Assembly: GCF_030814215.1 (NCBI RefSeq)
Contig: NZ_JAUSUT010000001.1
Coordinates: forward strand, 248,001 to 312,000
DNA from: Amycolatopsis thermophila
GTDB taxonomy: Bacteria > Actinomycetota > Actinomycetes > Mycobacteriales > Pseudonocardiaceae
Reading direction: 5' to 3'
Length of the DNA stretch: 64,000 nucleotides
Shown piece after piece: positions 51,760 through 61,007 of this stretch; within the stretch, counting starts at the first letter, position 1; each line of letters opens with the position of its first letter. The notes beneath the pieces are model-generated. The model was given only the letters and a program-made list of their open reading frames with translations, was not told where the DNA came from and ran no database searches. The position numbers were made by a program, and so were the translations under genes.

Positions 51760-54700
51760 ATGCGGCACAGACGTGATCTCGAACCGAGCCGATCGAGACG
51801 GCCCTGGGCACCACCACGGCGGCGGGGCAGGTTCCGGCGGTCGCTGGCCCAGCTGTGCGGACTGGTCCTGCTGACCGCCGTGCCCGTGGTCCCCGCGCTG
51901 GCCGCGCCGGCCCCGGCCCCGGCCGAGGCCGCCGTGGCGGCGTCGGAACCGGTGCGGGTGCTGGTCTTCCACGGCCCGTCCGACCGGCAGGCCGACCCGG
52001 TGAACACCGCCGCCGCGGCGATCCAGGAACTGGGCCGCACCGGCGGGTTCCAAGCCGACGTCACGGCCGACCCGGCTGCGTTCACCCCGGCCAACCTGGC
52101 CCGTTACCGCGGCGTGGTGTTCCTCTCCGCCGACGGTGTCACGCTCAGCCCGGCCCAGGAGGACGCGCTCAAGGCGTTCGTCGCCGCCGGCAACGGGTTC
52201 GTCGGCGTCCACGACGCCGCCCGCGCACAGTCCACATCGGACTGGTTCACCGGGCTGATCGGCACCCGGCCGGCGGCGAGCCCGGACACGGTGCAGCAGG
52301 CCGTGGTCGACGTGACCGACCGGCAGCACCCCGCCAACACGGGCCTGCCGCTGAACTGGACCCGCTCCGACCAGTGGCTGAACTGGAGCCCGAACCCGGT
52401 CGGCCAGGTGCACACCATCGCCCAGGTCGAGGAGTGGAAGTACCAGGCGGGCGACGAGGCCAACGGCGCGTTCCACCCGGTGTCCTGGTGCCGCGACTAC
52501 TCCGGCGGCCGCTCCTTCTACACCGGCATGGGCCGCACCCCGGAGAGCTACACGACCGACCAGCTCTTCCGCGGTCACCTGCTGGGTGCGATCCAGTGGA
52601 CGGCGGGCATGGTGCGCGGCGACTGCCAGGCGACCATCGCGTCGAACTACACCGTGGAACGCCTCACCGCCAAGAACCAGCCGGGGCAGCTGGACCAGAT
52701 CGGTGAGCCGCACGGCCTCACGATCGCCCCCGACGGCAAGGTGTTCTACATCGGCAAGGCCGCCTGCCCGTCCGGCCCGGTCGTCGACTGGTCGGACCCC
52801 GACGTCGGCCTGGGCTGCGGCACGATCCACCAGTGGGACCCGAAGACCAAGCAGGTCAAGCTGCTGACCACGCTCGAGGTGATGGGCAACCGCGGCAGCG
52901 GTGACGAGCTGGTGAAGAACGAGGAGGGCCTGGTCGGCATCACGCTCGACCCGGACTTCGCCCGCAACGGCTGGATCTACGTGTACTGGATGCCGCACGA
53001 GTCGATCGACCGCGACCTGCGGATCGGCCAGCGCACGGTGTCCCGCTTCACCTACGACGCGGCGAGGCAGACCATCGACCAGTCGACCCGCAAGGACCTG
53101 CTGCACTGGGACGCCCAGATCCACAGCTGCTGCCACGCCGGCGGCGGCATGGCGTTCGACGACGCGGGCAACCTCTACATCGGTGTCGGGGACAACAACT
53201 CCTCCGGCGGTTCGGACGGCTACTCCGGCAACAACTGGACGGCCGAGTACAAGGGCACCTCGTTCCAGGACGCCCGCCGCACCTCCGGCAACACCAACAA
53301 CCTCAACGGCAAGGTGCTGCGCATCCACCCCGAGGCGGACGGCACCTACACGATCCCGCCGGGCAACCTGTTCACCGGGACCGAGGAGGGCGGCGGCAAG
53401 ACCCGCCCGGAGATCTACGTGATGGGTGTGCGCAACATCGCGCGCCTGGCGATCGACAAGCAGCACGACTGGCTCACCGCGGGCTGGGTCGGTCCGGACG
53501 CCGGCGGCCCGAACCCGGAGCTGGGCCCGGCCAAGTACGAGACCGCGACCGTCATCACCTCGGCGGGCAACCAGGGCTGGCCGTACTGCATGGGCAACCG
53601 GCAGCCCTACCGGGACCGCAGCAACACCGACGCGAGCGTCCTCACCGGCTGGTACGACTGCGGTGACCTGAAGAACACCTCGCCGCGCAACACCGGCCTG
53701 GTGGACATCCCGCCCGCACGGGACAACGCGATCTGGTACTCGCCGCAGGGCGGCGGCCCGGTCTACCCGGCGCGCGCCGACGGCAGCGGGATCCCGTCGT
53801 ACGTCCAGTCCGAGGCCACCTACACCGAGCCCTACCTCAAGGGCGGCGGCCAGGCGGTCATGTCCGGCCCGACCTACCACCGCTCGGAGGTCAACACCGC
53901 CAGCGGGGTCGCGTGGCCGGCCTACTGGGAGGACAAGTGGTTCATCGGTGACGAGTCCAACGCGAACAACCGCATCGCGGTGACGCTCGACCCGTCGCGC
54001 GTGCCGAACCAGGGCCCGCCGGCGTTCGCCGAGGACCTGCGGCAGATCATCAAGGGCGGCGGTGGCGACACCGCGCTGCAGAGCTGGATGGACGCCAAGT
54101 TCGGTCCGGACGGGGCGCTGTACCTGCTGGACTACGCGGGCGGGTTCTTCAGCCTCGACCCCAACCAGAAGCTGATCCGGATCAGCTACCACGGTGGGGC
54201 GCCGACCCCGTCCCCGGAGGCGGCGACCGTCGCGACGACCACCCAGGCCGGCCCGATGACCATGGCGTTCAACGGCGCCAAGGCCGGTGGCGTGTCCTGG
54301 CGGTGGGACTTCGGTGACGGCACCACGTCCACCGAGGCCAACCCCACGCACACCTACCTGCGCGGCGGCACCTACGACGCCACGCTGGAGGTCACCTACG
54401 CCAACGGGGAGAAGGCCACCAAGCGGCTGCCGGTGACGGTCAGCTGCCCGGCTCCGGATGCCCGCAAGTCGGTGTGGATCCTCGACTCCGAGACCAAGGT
54501 GGCCAACCGCAACATCGGCCTCGGCTGCACCGTCAACGACCTGATCGACGACGAGCGGGCCTGGCCGGACCACGACGCGTTCACCGCGTACGTGACCGAC
54601 GTGACGAACAAGCTGCGCGGGTTCGGGCTGCTGTCCGACAAGGACGTGAACGCGCTGGTCCGGGCGGCCTCGTCGTCACCGGTGGGCCGGGCGGGCACCA

Positions 54701-55350
54701 CGGGCTACGAGTGGCTGTTCGACGGCACGTCGACCAACGGCTGGAGCCAGGCCCCGGACGGGAGGTTCGACCTGCAACCGGACGGGACCCTGCACAGCTC
54801 GGGCGGCATGGGCATGCTCTGGTACTCGGGCAAGGCGTTCGGCGACTTCTCGGTGCGCCTGCAGTTCCGGGACGTCGCACCGGCCGGTGACCGCGCCAAC
54901 AGCGGCGTGTTCACCCGGTTCCCGGACCCGCGCACACCGCTGGAGCAACGCCCGCCGGGCAGCTGCGGCACGGTCGGCTCGGCGCGGACGTCGCAGGCGT
55001 GGGTGGCGATCTACTGTGGACACGAGATCCAGATCAACGACAACACCGCGGGTGACGCGCAGAAGACCGGTTCGGTCTACAACTTCTCGCAGGTGGGTCT
55101 GGACGGGGCGTTCCCGACGGCGAAGGGCGTCTGGAACGACTACGAGGTGCGGGTGACCGGCCAGCACTACACGATCATCCGCAACGGTGTGGTCATCAAC
55201 GAGTTCGACAACACCCCGGGCAAGCCGTCGTCGCGCGCCGGCGACCCGCCGACGGACCTGCGGCAGTTCTTCAGCGGGTTCATCGGCTTGCAGAACCACA
55301 GCGATCGCGACGTGATCGAGTTCCGCAACATCCGGGTGCGCCAGCTCTAG
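51760..55350 (+). CDS. Secreted ThuA / PQQ-type sugar dehydrogenase / PKD / DUF1080 multidomain protein
   Basis: A 1196-residue exported protein. A basic N-terminus and signal segment (LCGLVLLTAVPVVPALAAPA) precede a ThuA-like domain (65-290; VRVLVFHGPS, GNGFVGVHDAA). Residues 312-830 form a glucose/sorbosone dehydrogenase-type propeller (EPHGLTIAPDGKVFYIG, CCHAGGGMAFDDAGNLYIGV, NLNGKVLRIHPEADG). A PKD domain (844-900; WRWDFGDGTTSTEANPTHTY) and a DUF1080/3-keto-disaccharide hydrolase-like domain (982-1196) follow. Together they suggest extracellular oxidation and cleavage of a glycoside. First gene of a four-gene operon. Confidence 0.88.
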   Translation: MRHRRDLEPSRSRRPWAPPRRRGRFRRSLAQLCGLVLLTAVPVVPALAAPAPAPAEAAVAASEPVRVLVFHGPSDRQADPVNTAAAAIQELGRTGGFQADVTADPAAFTPANLARYRGVVFLSADGVTLSPAQEDALKAFVAAGNGFVGVHDAARAQSTSDWFTGLIGTRPAASPDTVQQAVVDVTDRQHPANTGLPLNWTRSDQWLNWSPNPVGQVHTIAQVEEWKYQAGDEANGAFHPVSWCRDYSGGRSFYTGMGRTPESYTTDQLFRGHLLGAIQWTAGMVRGDCQATIASNYTVERLTAKNQPGQLDQIGEPHGLTIAPDGKVFYIGKAACPSGPVVDWSDPDVGLGCGTIHQWDPKTKQVKLLTTLEVMGNRGSGDELVKNEEGLVGITLDPDFARNGWIYVYWMPHESIDRDLRIGQRTVSRFTYDAARQTIDQSTRKDLLHWDAQIHSCCHAGGGMAFDDAGNLYIGVGDNNSSGGSDGYSGNNWTAEYKGTSFQDARRTSGNTNNLNGKVLRIHPEADGTYTIPPGNLFTGTEEGGGKTRPEIYVMGVRNIARLAIDKQHDWLTAGWVGPDAGGPNPELGPAKYETATVITSAGNQGWPYCMGNRQPYRDRSNTDASVLTGWYDCGDLKNTSPRNTGLVDIPPARDNAIWYSPQGGGPVYPARADGSGIPSYVQSEATYTEPYLKGGGQAVMSGPTYHRSEVNTASGVAWPAYWEDKWFIGDESNANNRIAVTLDPSRVPNQGPPAFAEDLRQIIKGGGGDTALQSWMDAKFGPDGALYLLDYAGGFFSLDPNQKLIRISYHGGAPTPSPEAATVATTTQAGPMTMAFNGAKAGGVSWRWDFGDGTTSTEANPTHTYLRGGTYDATLEVTYANGEKATKRLPVTVSCPAPDARKSVWILDSETKVANRNIGLGCTVNDLIDDERAWPDHDAFTAYVTDVTNKLRGFGLLSDKDVNALVRAASSSPVGRAGTTGYEWLFDGTSTNGWSQAPDGRFDLQPDGTLHSSGGMGMLWYSGKAFGDFSVRLQFRDVAPAGDRANSGVFTRFPDPRTPLEQRPPGSCGTVGSARTSQAWVAIYCGHEIQINDNTAGDAQKTGSVYNFSQVGLDGAFPTAKGVWNDYEVRVTGQHYTIIRNGVVINEFDNTPGKPSSRAGDPPTDLRQFFSGFIGLQNHSDRDVIEFRNIRVRQL

Positions 55351-55432
55351 CACACCTCCCCTCCCCGGTGGCGCCGCTCGTCGGGCGGCGCCACCGGCTC
55401 CCCACCTGTGACGACGAAAGGGTTGTCGACCC

Positions 55433-57049
55433 ATGCGCATCCTCCGGGGCGTGCTGGTGGCCGGGACAGCGACACTGTGCCTGCTCACCGGCACCACCAC
55501 CGCCGCACTCGCCGAGCCGGTGCCGGTCACCGGCACCTCGGTGGCACCACTGGCGGACCAGGTGCTCACCTGGACCGCGAACGACAGCATGACGGAGTAC
55601 GCCTCCGCACCGGCCACCGCCGTCGCCGGGGCGGCCACCATCGTGTTCGAGAACAGCACGGCCACCGGCAACACCACCGCGATGACCCACACGCTGACCT
55701 TCGACACCACGACGCCCGGCTACAACCACGACGTCGACGTCAACATCACCGCCAGCCCGCTGGACTCCCAGGGCGGCCGGCACGAGGTGCAGGCCACGCT
55801 GACCCCGGGCAAGTACCGCTACTACTGCGCGATGCCCGGCCACACGATGAGCGGCGAGCTGATCGTCACCGAGGGCGGCGGCCAGCAGGACACCACCCCG
55901 CCGGAGGTGACCGCCACCGTCGACGGGAACACCGACGGCGACGGCAACTACATCGGCACCGCCACCGTCACGCTGGCCGCGACCGACGACAGCTCCGGCG
56001 TGGACACCGTCGAGTACACCCTCGACGACGACAACTACCGCCCCTACGACGGGCCGATCACCATCACCGCGCCGGGCGCGCACAACGTCCACTACCGGGC
56101 CACCGACAAGGCGGGCAACGCAGCCGAGCCGAAGACCCTGGTCGTCACCGTCGTGCAGCCCGACAACGACACCACCCCGCCGGTCGCCACCGCGACCGTC
56201 GCCGGCGACCGGAACGACAGCGGGAACTACGCGGGCAGCGCCACCGTCACCCTCGCCGCCACCGACAGCGGATCCGGCGTCGCGACGATCGAGTACACAG
56301 TGGACGGCAGCGGGTTCCGCACCTACAGCCAGCCGGTCGTGCTGTCGCAGACCGGCACCCACACCCTCACCTACCGCGCGACCGACAAGGCGGGCAACAC
56401 CAGCCAGCCCAAGTCGCTCACCGTGGTCGTCGACCCGCTCGGGGACGTCGTCGCGCCGTACGTGACGGCCGATCTGTCGGGCGAGGTGAACACGCAGGGC
56501 TCCTACGTCGGCAAGGCCACGCTCACCCTGGCCGCCACCGACACCGAATCCGGCGTCGCCTCGATCGAGTACGACCTCGACGGCGCGGGATTCGTCCGTT
56601 ATGGACAGCCGGTGACGCTGACCGCGGTCGGGACGCACATGCTGCACTACCGGGCCACCGACCGGGCGGGCAACGCCAGCGCGGTGCAGATGCTGTCGTT
56701 CACGATCGCCGAGGCGGGCGACGTCACGGCGCCGGTGGTGTCGGTGCAGCTCGCCGGTGCGCAGAACTGGTCGTGGGACTTCGTCGGCCCGGTGACGGTG
56801 ACGCTCTCCGCCACCGACGAGGCCTCCGGCGTCTCGCGGATCCAGTACTCGGTGGACGGTTCGGCATTCACCCGGTACACCAAGCCGTTCGTCATCGACC
56901 ACGTCGGCACCCACACCATCCGCTACAAGGCGACCGACGAGGCCGGCAACACCAGTGCGACCGCGAGCGTGACGTTCACCGTGGCGGCCGCGACCGGCCC
57001 GTCCCACCAGGCCCCGCACCCGAACGCCGCCGACCAGCGCATGGTCTGA
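55433..57049 (+). CDS. Secreted cupredoxin with four Ig-like (OmpL47-type) repeats
   Basis: A 538-residue exported protein with signal peptide (VLVAGTATLCLLTGTTTAALA). The cupredoxin domain (about 45-145) has the type 1 copper ligands: His in AMTHTLTF and Cys/His/Met in YYCAMPGHTM. Four repeats of about 92 residues start near 153, 246, 338 and 430; each has ATDxxSG, IEYxxDG and YRATDKAGN. Blue-copper domains carry single electrons. Placed between a sugar dehydrogenase and a copper oxidase, it could shuttle electrons between them; the repeats may hold it in the cell wall. Confidence 0.88.
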   Translation: MRILRGVLVAGTATLCLLTGTTTAALAEPVPVTGTSVAPLADQVLTWTANDSMTEYASAPATAVAGAATIVFENSTATGNTTAMTHTLTFDTTTPGYNHDVDVNITASPLDSQGGRHEVQATLTPGKYRYYCAMPGHTMSGELIVTEGGGQQDTTPPEVTATVDGNTDGDGNYIGTATVTLAATDDSSGVDTVEYTLDDDNYRPYDGPITITAPGAHNVHYRATDKAGNAAEPKTLVVTVVQPDNDTTPPVATATVAGDRNDSGNYAGSATVTLAATDSGSGVATIEYTVDGSGFRTYSQPVVLSQTGTHTLTYRATDKAGNTSQPKSLTVVVDPLGDVVAPYVTADLSGEVNTQGSYVGKATLTLAATDTESGVASIEYDLDGAGFVRYGQPVTLTAVGTHMLHYRATDRAGNASAVQMLSFTIAEAGDVTAPVVSVQLAGAQNWSWDFVGPVTVTLSATDEASGVSRIQYSVDGSAFTRYTKPFVIDHVGTHTIRYKATDEAGNTSATASVTFTVAAATGPSHQAPHPNAADQRMV

Positions 57050-57079
57050 CTCCCCCATCCCCCAACGGAAGGACCGTTC

Positions 57080-58006
57080 ATGTCCCATCTTTCGCGGCGG
57101 GCCGTGCTCGGCGGTGCGGCCGCCGGGCTGGCCGCGTCGGTCGCCGTGCCCGGTCTCGCGGCCGCCGCGCCGGTGCAGCCGCAGGGCGAGACCCGGCGCA
57201 TCACGATGTACGCCGAGAAGATCTCCGACGAGCTGTACGGCTACGGCCTGGCCCCGGGCGCGGCGACCGTGCCCGGGCCGGTGCTGGAGATGTGGGAGGG
57301 CGACACCCTCGAGATCGACCTCGTCAACACCACCGACCGGGTGCTGTCCCTGCACCCGCACGGCGTCGACTACGACGTCAACTCCGACGGCACCCTGATG
57401 AACAACTCGGCGGTGATGCCCGGCCAGACGCGGCGCTACACCTGGCGCAGCCACGTGGGCTACCGCCGGGCGGACGGGTCGTGGGCCGAGGGCACCGCGG
57501 GGTACTGGCACTACCACGACCACGCGATGGGCACCGAGCACGGCACCGAGGGCATCCTCAAGGGCCTGTACGGGGCGCTGGTGGTGCGGCGGCAGGGCGA
57601 CCTGCTGCCCAAGCGCCAGTTCACCGTGGTGTTCAACGACATGCTGATCAACAACCGCCCGGCGCACCAGGCCCCGACGTTCGAGGCGAACCTGGGCGAG
57701 CGGGTGGAGTGGATCGCGATCGGGCACGGCAGCAACTTCCACACCTTCCACCTGCACGGGCACCGCTGGCTGGACAACCGCACCGGCATGCGGACCAGCG
57801 AGTACGACCACAGCCCGCTGATCGACATCAAGGACCTCAACCCGGGTGTGTCGTTCGGGTTCCAGGTGATCGCCGGCGAGGGCGTCGGGCCGGGGATGTG
57901 GATGTACCACTGCCACGTCCAGAACCACTCGGACATGGGCATGGCCGGGATGTTCCTCGTCCGCAACGCCGACGGCACGATGCCCGCCGGTGTCCACGAC
58001 CACTGA
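57080..58006 (+). CDS. Two-domain multicopper oxidase (small-laccase type)
   Basis: A 308-residue enzyme with a Tat signal ([15 protein letters not shown]). Copper ligands are complete: HPHG (near 92), HYHDH (144), HTFHLHGH (221) and [12 protein letters not shown] (277). The length and motif spacing match two-domain laccases such as Streptomyces SLAC, which work as trimers and reduce oxygen to water. It would be the terminal oxidase of the proposed chain. It follows the cupredoxin gene by 30 nt. Confidence 0.92.
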   Translation: MSHLSRRAVLGGAAAGLAASVAVPGLAAAAPVQPQGETRRITMYAEKISDELYGYGLAPGAATVPGPVLEMWEGDTLEIDLVNTTDRVLSLHPHGVDYDVNSDGTLMNNSAVMPGQTRRYTWRSHVGYRRADGSWAEGTAGYWHYHDHAMGTEHGTEGILKGLYGALVVRRQGDLLPKRQFTVVFNDMLINNRPAHQAPTFEANLGERVEWIAIGHGSNFHTFHLHGHRWLDNRTGMRTSEYDHSPLIDIKDLNPGVSFGFQVIAGEGVGPGMWMYHCHVQNHSDMGMAGMFLVRNADGTMPAGVHDH

Positions 58007-58026
58007 ATTGATCGGAGGAGATTGAC

Positions 58027-58947
58027 ATGTGTGGTGGCGCTCCCGTCGCGTTCGACCGGCGGCGGTTCCTGGCAGGTGTGACGGCGACGGCGGCCGGTGT
58101 CGCGGCGCTCGGTTTCGGGGCTTCCCCGGCGGCGGCCGCGGAACCGGACGGCGGATGGGGCCGGACCATCCCGAACAGCCGGATCGGCCTGCAGATGTAC
58201 TCGGTGCGGGACGCGTTCATGTCCCAGCCCGAAGCGGTCCTCGCCGCCCTGGCCCGCGCCGGGTACCGGAACCTGGAGTTCGCGGGTTTCCCGGGCGGGA
58301 CCGACCCCGCGCACGCCCGGGAGATCCGGCCGCTGCTGGACAAGTACGGCCTGCGGGCCGTGTCCAGCCACCACGGGTACGCCGAGTTCACCGACGAGGC
58401 CCGGCTCGACGAGCTGATCGAGATGGCCCGGATCCTCGGGCAGCAGTACATCGTCTGCCCGGGCGGTGTGCCGGACACGGCGGAGGGTTTCGCGGCGGCG
58501 GGGCCTGCGTTCAACCGGGCCGGGGAGAAGATCCGGCGCGCGGGGATGAAGCTGGGGTACCACAACCACACCGGCGAGTTCCTCGGGCACGGGCCGGACG
58601 GGCGCACGTTCTACCAGATCCTGCTCGACGCTTCCGATCCCCACCTGCTGTACATGGAACTGGACATGGGCTGGTCGTCGGCGGCGGGGTTGAGCGCGCA
58701 GGACAACGTGGAGCTGATCCGCGCCAACCTCGGGCGGATGCTGCTGGCGCACGTGAAGGATCTGGACGCCAACGGCAACCTCGCCGACCTCGGCACGGGC
58801 GTCGTCGACTACCGCACCATCCTGAGCGGCGCGACCCGCCTGGGGATGCGCGAGTTCATCATCGAGAACGACGACCAGAGCAACCCGCTCACCGATTCCC
58901 GTGCCGACCGGATGCACGACTACCTGGCCGCGCTGCGACTCGGGTAG
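58027..58947 (+). CDS. Tat-exported sugar isomerase/epimerase (TIM barrel)
   Basis: A 306-residue xylose-isomerase-like barrel with a Tat signal (DRRRFLAGVTATAAGVAALG). Metal and substrate motifs include GLQMYSVRDAF, SSHHGYAEF, LGYHNHTGEF, MELDMGW and HVKDLD. This family includes 3-keto-sugar isomerases/hydratases and appears with ThuA and DUF1080 proteins in keto-sugar pathways. Folding in the cytoplasm with metal before export would explain the Tat route. GGAGGAG precedes the ATG. Confidence 0.88.
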   Translation: MCGGAPVAFDRRRFLAGVTATAAGVAALGFGASPAAAAEPDGGWGRTIPNSRIGLQMYSVRDAFMSQPEAVLAALARAGYRNLEFAGFPGGTDPAHAREIRPLLDKYGLRAVSSHHGYAEFTDEARLDELIEMARILGQQYIVCPGGVPDTAEGFAAAGPAFNRAGEKIRRAGMKLGYHNHTGEFLGHGPDGRTFYQILLDASDPHLLYMELDMGWSSAAGLSAQDNVELIRANLGRMLLAHVKDLDANGNLADLGTGVVDYRTILSGATRLGMREFIIENDDQSNPLTDSRADRMHDYLAALRLG

Positions 58948-59021
58948 CGGGTCTCCGGTAGGGCCTCCGGTAGGGGAAGGATCCGGCTCCGGCGGGGATG
59001 GGCAGGCCCGCCGGAGCCGGG

Positions 59022-59231
59022 TCATATCGCGCCGTGGCGGACGGCCCACACCACCGCCTGGATGGGGGTGGCCACCCCGAGGCGGTCGCAGACCGCCCGG
59101 ATGCGGCGGCGCACCGTCCGGCCCGACAGGCCCGTCCGCCGGGCCACCTCCTCGGGCGACAGGCCCTCCGCGAGCAGCTCCAGGAGGACCAGGTCGCTGC
59201 GTGGCAGTTCGGTCACCTCCGGCCCCTCCAC
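59022..59231 (-). CDS. Stand-alone LuxR-type HTH protein (right flank)
   Basis: A 69-residue HTH-only protein: LLELLAEGLSPEEVARRTGL then SGRTVRRRIRAVCDRLGV and PIQAVVWAVRHGAI. It is the sister of the gene at 51479-51703 and points inward from the other end of the sugar-oxidation cluster. GTG 59231 is taken as start; GTG 59216 or a longer frame to 59297 are possible. Confidence 0.72.
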   Translation of the reverse strand: MEGPEVTELPRSDLVLLELLAEGLSPEEVARRTGLSGRTVRRRIRAVCDRLGVATPIQAVVWAVRHGAI

Positions 59232-59389
59232 CGTCCCGTCTCCCACCCAGCATCGTGATCGCCGGGACCGCGACGGGTCAATGACAGAACAGGACAAGGT
59301 GGTTCAGACCGGCGGCCGTTCCGGGACAGGGCTGGAAAGTCCTTCCCGGGGAGCCACCGCCGGACAGCGTCGAGCGGCCAGCCGAGCCC

Positions 59390-59684
59390 TTGAAGCCGGC
59401 ACCGGGACAGCCGGACAACCTCGTCTTCATCACCCGATCGGAGAGGGTCGCCGAGCCGAGGAACGTCAACACCATGCTCGACCGGGTGTTACGGAGAGCG
59501 ACCATCGACCCCAGCGGCCTGCATGACTTGCGCCACACCTGTGCGACGCTGCTGCTGGAAGACGGGCGAGCATCCGCGAGGTGACGGAGCACGGGCCACG
59601 CCTCGCTCACGACGACGGCCGACAACTACGGTTCACGTGCCGGACCAGGCGAAGCGGCAGATGGAGCTGGTCGTGGGGACCTGA
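59390..59684 (+). pseudogene. Tyrosine-recombinase (phage/ICE integrase) C-terminal remnant
   Basis: PDNLVFITRSERVAEPRNVN and LHDLRHTCATLLLEDG give the integrase core with HxxR. Pieces after it (IREVTE, GHASLTTTADNY, HVPDQAKRQMELVVGT) belong to the same protein but fall in different frames, so at least three frameshifts are present and the N-terminal two thirds are missing. It lies 58 bp from the 3' end of the tRNA-Asn gene, the usual attachment site side for such integrases. Confidence 0.82.
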
Positions 59685-59704
59685 TGTCACCCCTGGATGC
59701 CAGA

Positions 59705-59731
59705 AGGGCCCCGGATGATCTCCGAGGCCCT
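59705..59731. terminator. Stem-loop after tRNA-Asn
   Basis: Arms 59705-59715 and 59721-59731 pair at 10 of 11 positions around five bases, 10 bp beyond the tRNA 3' end in its direction of transcription. Likely the tRNA terminator. Confidence 0.6.
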
Positions 59732-59741
59732 GTTTGTGCAG

Positions 59742-59814
<73 letters not shown>

Positions 59815-59958
59815 ATGCTCTGTGTCGCCCGGATCGCTCCGGGCTGACGGGACAGAACTTTAGCCCATGGCCGATCGCGCTCTGCAAGCACCCCCCGGCA
59901 CTTCCCGCGGGGTTGGGGGACAATGAGTGATCGAGCCGGAGACACCAGGGAGGCGGGC

Positions 59959-60201
59959 ATGAAGACTTTCCTGCTCGGCGCGGCCGTCGGGTACGTGCTC
60001 GGCGCGCGGGCGGGCCGTGCGAGGTACGAGCAGATCGTGCGGACCTACCGATCGGTCGCCGACCACCCGGCCGTGCAGGGCGCCGCGGGCGTCGTCCGGG
60101 CCAAGGTCGGCGAGAAGGTGGGCCACAAGCTGCCGTTCGCGCGGTCCGCGGGCGGCCCGAACGGGCACCGGACCAGGGAGCCGAAGGCCACGCAGGCGTA
60201 G
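59959..60201 (+). CDS. Small membrane-anchored protein (YtxH-like)
   Basis: An 80-residue protein with one N-terminal helix (FLLGAAVGYVLGARAGRARY) and a basic, alanine-rich tail. Such proteins are common and uncharacterised in actinobacteria. ATG at 59959 follows GGGAGG; an upstream GTG-type frame start at 59923 is less likely. Confidence 0.75.
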   Translation: MKTFLLGAAVGYVLGARAGRARYEQIVRTYRSVADHPAVQGAAGVVRAKVGEKVGHKLPFARSAGGPNGHRTREPKATQA

Positions 60202-60458
60202 GCCGCCGACCGCTGGGCCACCGGCAGGTCGGACCCGCGGCGGCCAGGGTACTTCCCCCGGGCGGGCGACCAGGGCGGCGTGGCGCGAGCGGCGGAGGCA
60301 CCGGCGAGCTGACCGGTCGCGGCCGGCAGCGGTACCCGCAGGTGGAGGCGCACGTGCGCAGGGCCCCCCGACGAGCCGCCCCGGCCGATGTCCGAGCACG
60401 CCGCCTGCCTCACGCCGGCACGATCCGGTTCCCCGAGGTGTCGCAGAGCGTCACGTGG

Positions 60459-60560
60459 AGAAGTCGATCTACCCAGACGGTGTCCAGCACGTCTGCGATC
60501 TCTTGCGCCCGGCTTCGGCGCGGCCGTCGGCCTGCTCACCGCGTCTCGGGGGCCGCGACG
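60459..60560 (+). pseudogene. Decayed 5' fragment of an XRE-type regulator
   Basis: GTGGAGAAGTCGATCTAC at 60459-60476 is identical to the first 18 bases of the XRE gene at 63732. The next residues (CDLLR against CRLLR) still align, then frame and similarity are lost (VGLLT against AGLTQ in another frame). It is best read as a broken paralogue. Confidence 0.5.
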
Positions 60561-60685
60561 CAGATCGGCGGCAGGTAGAGCACGCGCCGGGGCTTCTGAA
60601 CATCAGCTCACCCCGCACCCGTGGGACAGTCCGGCGGACCCGGGGCTCCCCTCCTCAGGTTGGTGTCCGTCCAGGCCAGCCCGGC

Positions 60686-60952
60686 CTAGACGAGCTGGTA
60701 GGTGTCAGTCCGGTACGTCTCCGCGCCGGCGGGACAGACCGAGGCGCCGCAGTTCTTGCCGGCGACGTAGAGCAGACCGTCCGGCATGTCGTGAGTGACC
60801 CGCTCGACCTCACCGCCGACCCAGTCCGCTTCCGCGCGCCGCCGCACTGGGCCGGGAGCAGGCAGCTGCGGGCATGACGTGGGTGAGCCACCAGCGGTAG
60901 TCCGGGCCGGTCGCGCGGCACAGCAGATCAGGGCGAGGTCGCGAGCGCTCAT
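60686..60952 (-). CDS. Small hypothetical protein, possibly frameshifted
   Basis: An 88-residue frame ending DMPDGLLYVAGKNCGASVCP and ETYRTDTYQLV looks protein-like, but its first half reads better in another frame (PDYRWWLTHVMPAAA). It may be a damaged gene. No family was recognised. Confidence 0.35.
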   Translation of the reverse strand: MSARDLALICCAARPARTTAGGSPTSCPQLPAPGPVRRRAEADWVGGEVERVTHDMPDGLLYVAGKNCGASVCPAGAETYRTDTYQLV

Positions 60953-61007
60953 ACGGGCACCGCCCGAAGCACCTCGCCCCGGAAGCTCTCCACGACACAA
61001 TGACCGC

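Larger units (their letters stand above)
60202..61007. other. Gene-poor stretch with decayed fragments
   Basis: About 800 bp holding a broken copy of an XRE-type regulator start (60459-60560) and a doubtful small minus-strand frame (60686-60952). Nothing else was recognised. It fits the debris expected in a decayed integrative element. Confidence 0.45.

Noticed and set aside
51397-54573. A 1058-codon minus-strand frame over the ThuA/sugar dehydrogenase gene
   Set aside because: Shadow of the plus-strand gene; composition is artefactual and the plus strand has clear domains and ribosome site.
55890-57000. Tandem DNA repeats inside the cupredoxin gene considered as a CRISPR-like or satellite array
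   Set aside because: The period of about 277 bp matches protein repeats of about 92 residues in frame; there is no short conserved repeat with unique spacers.
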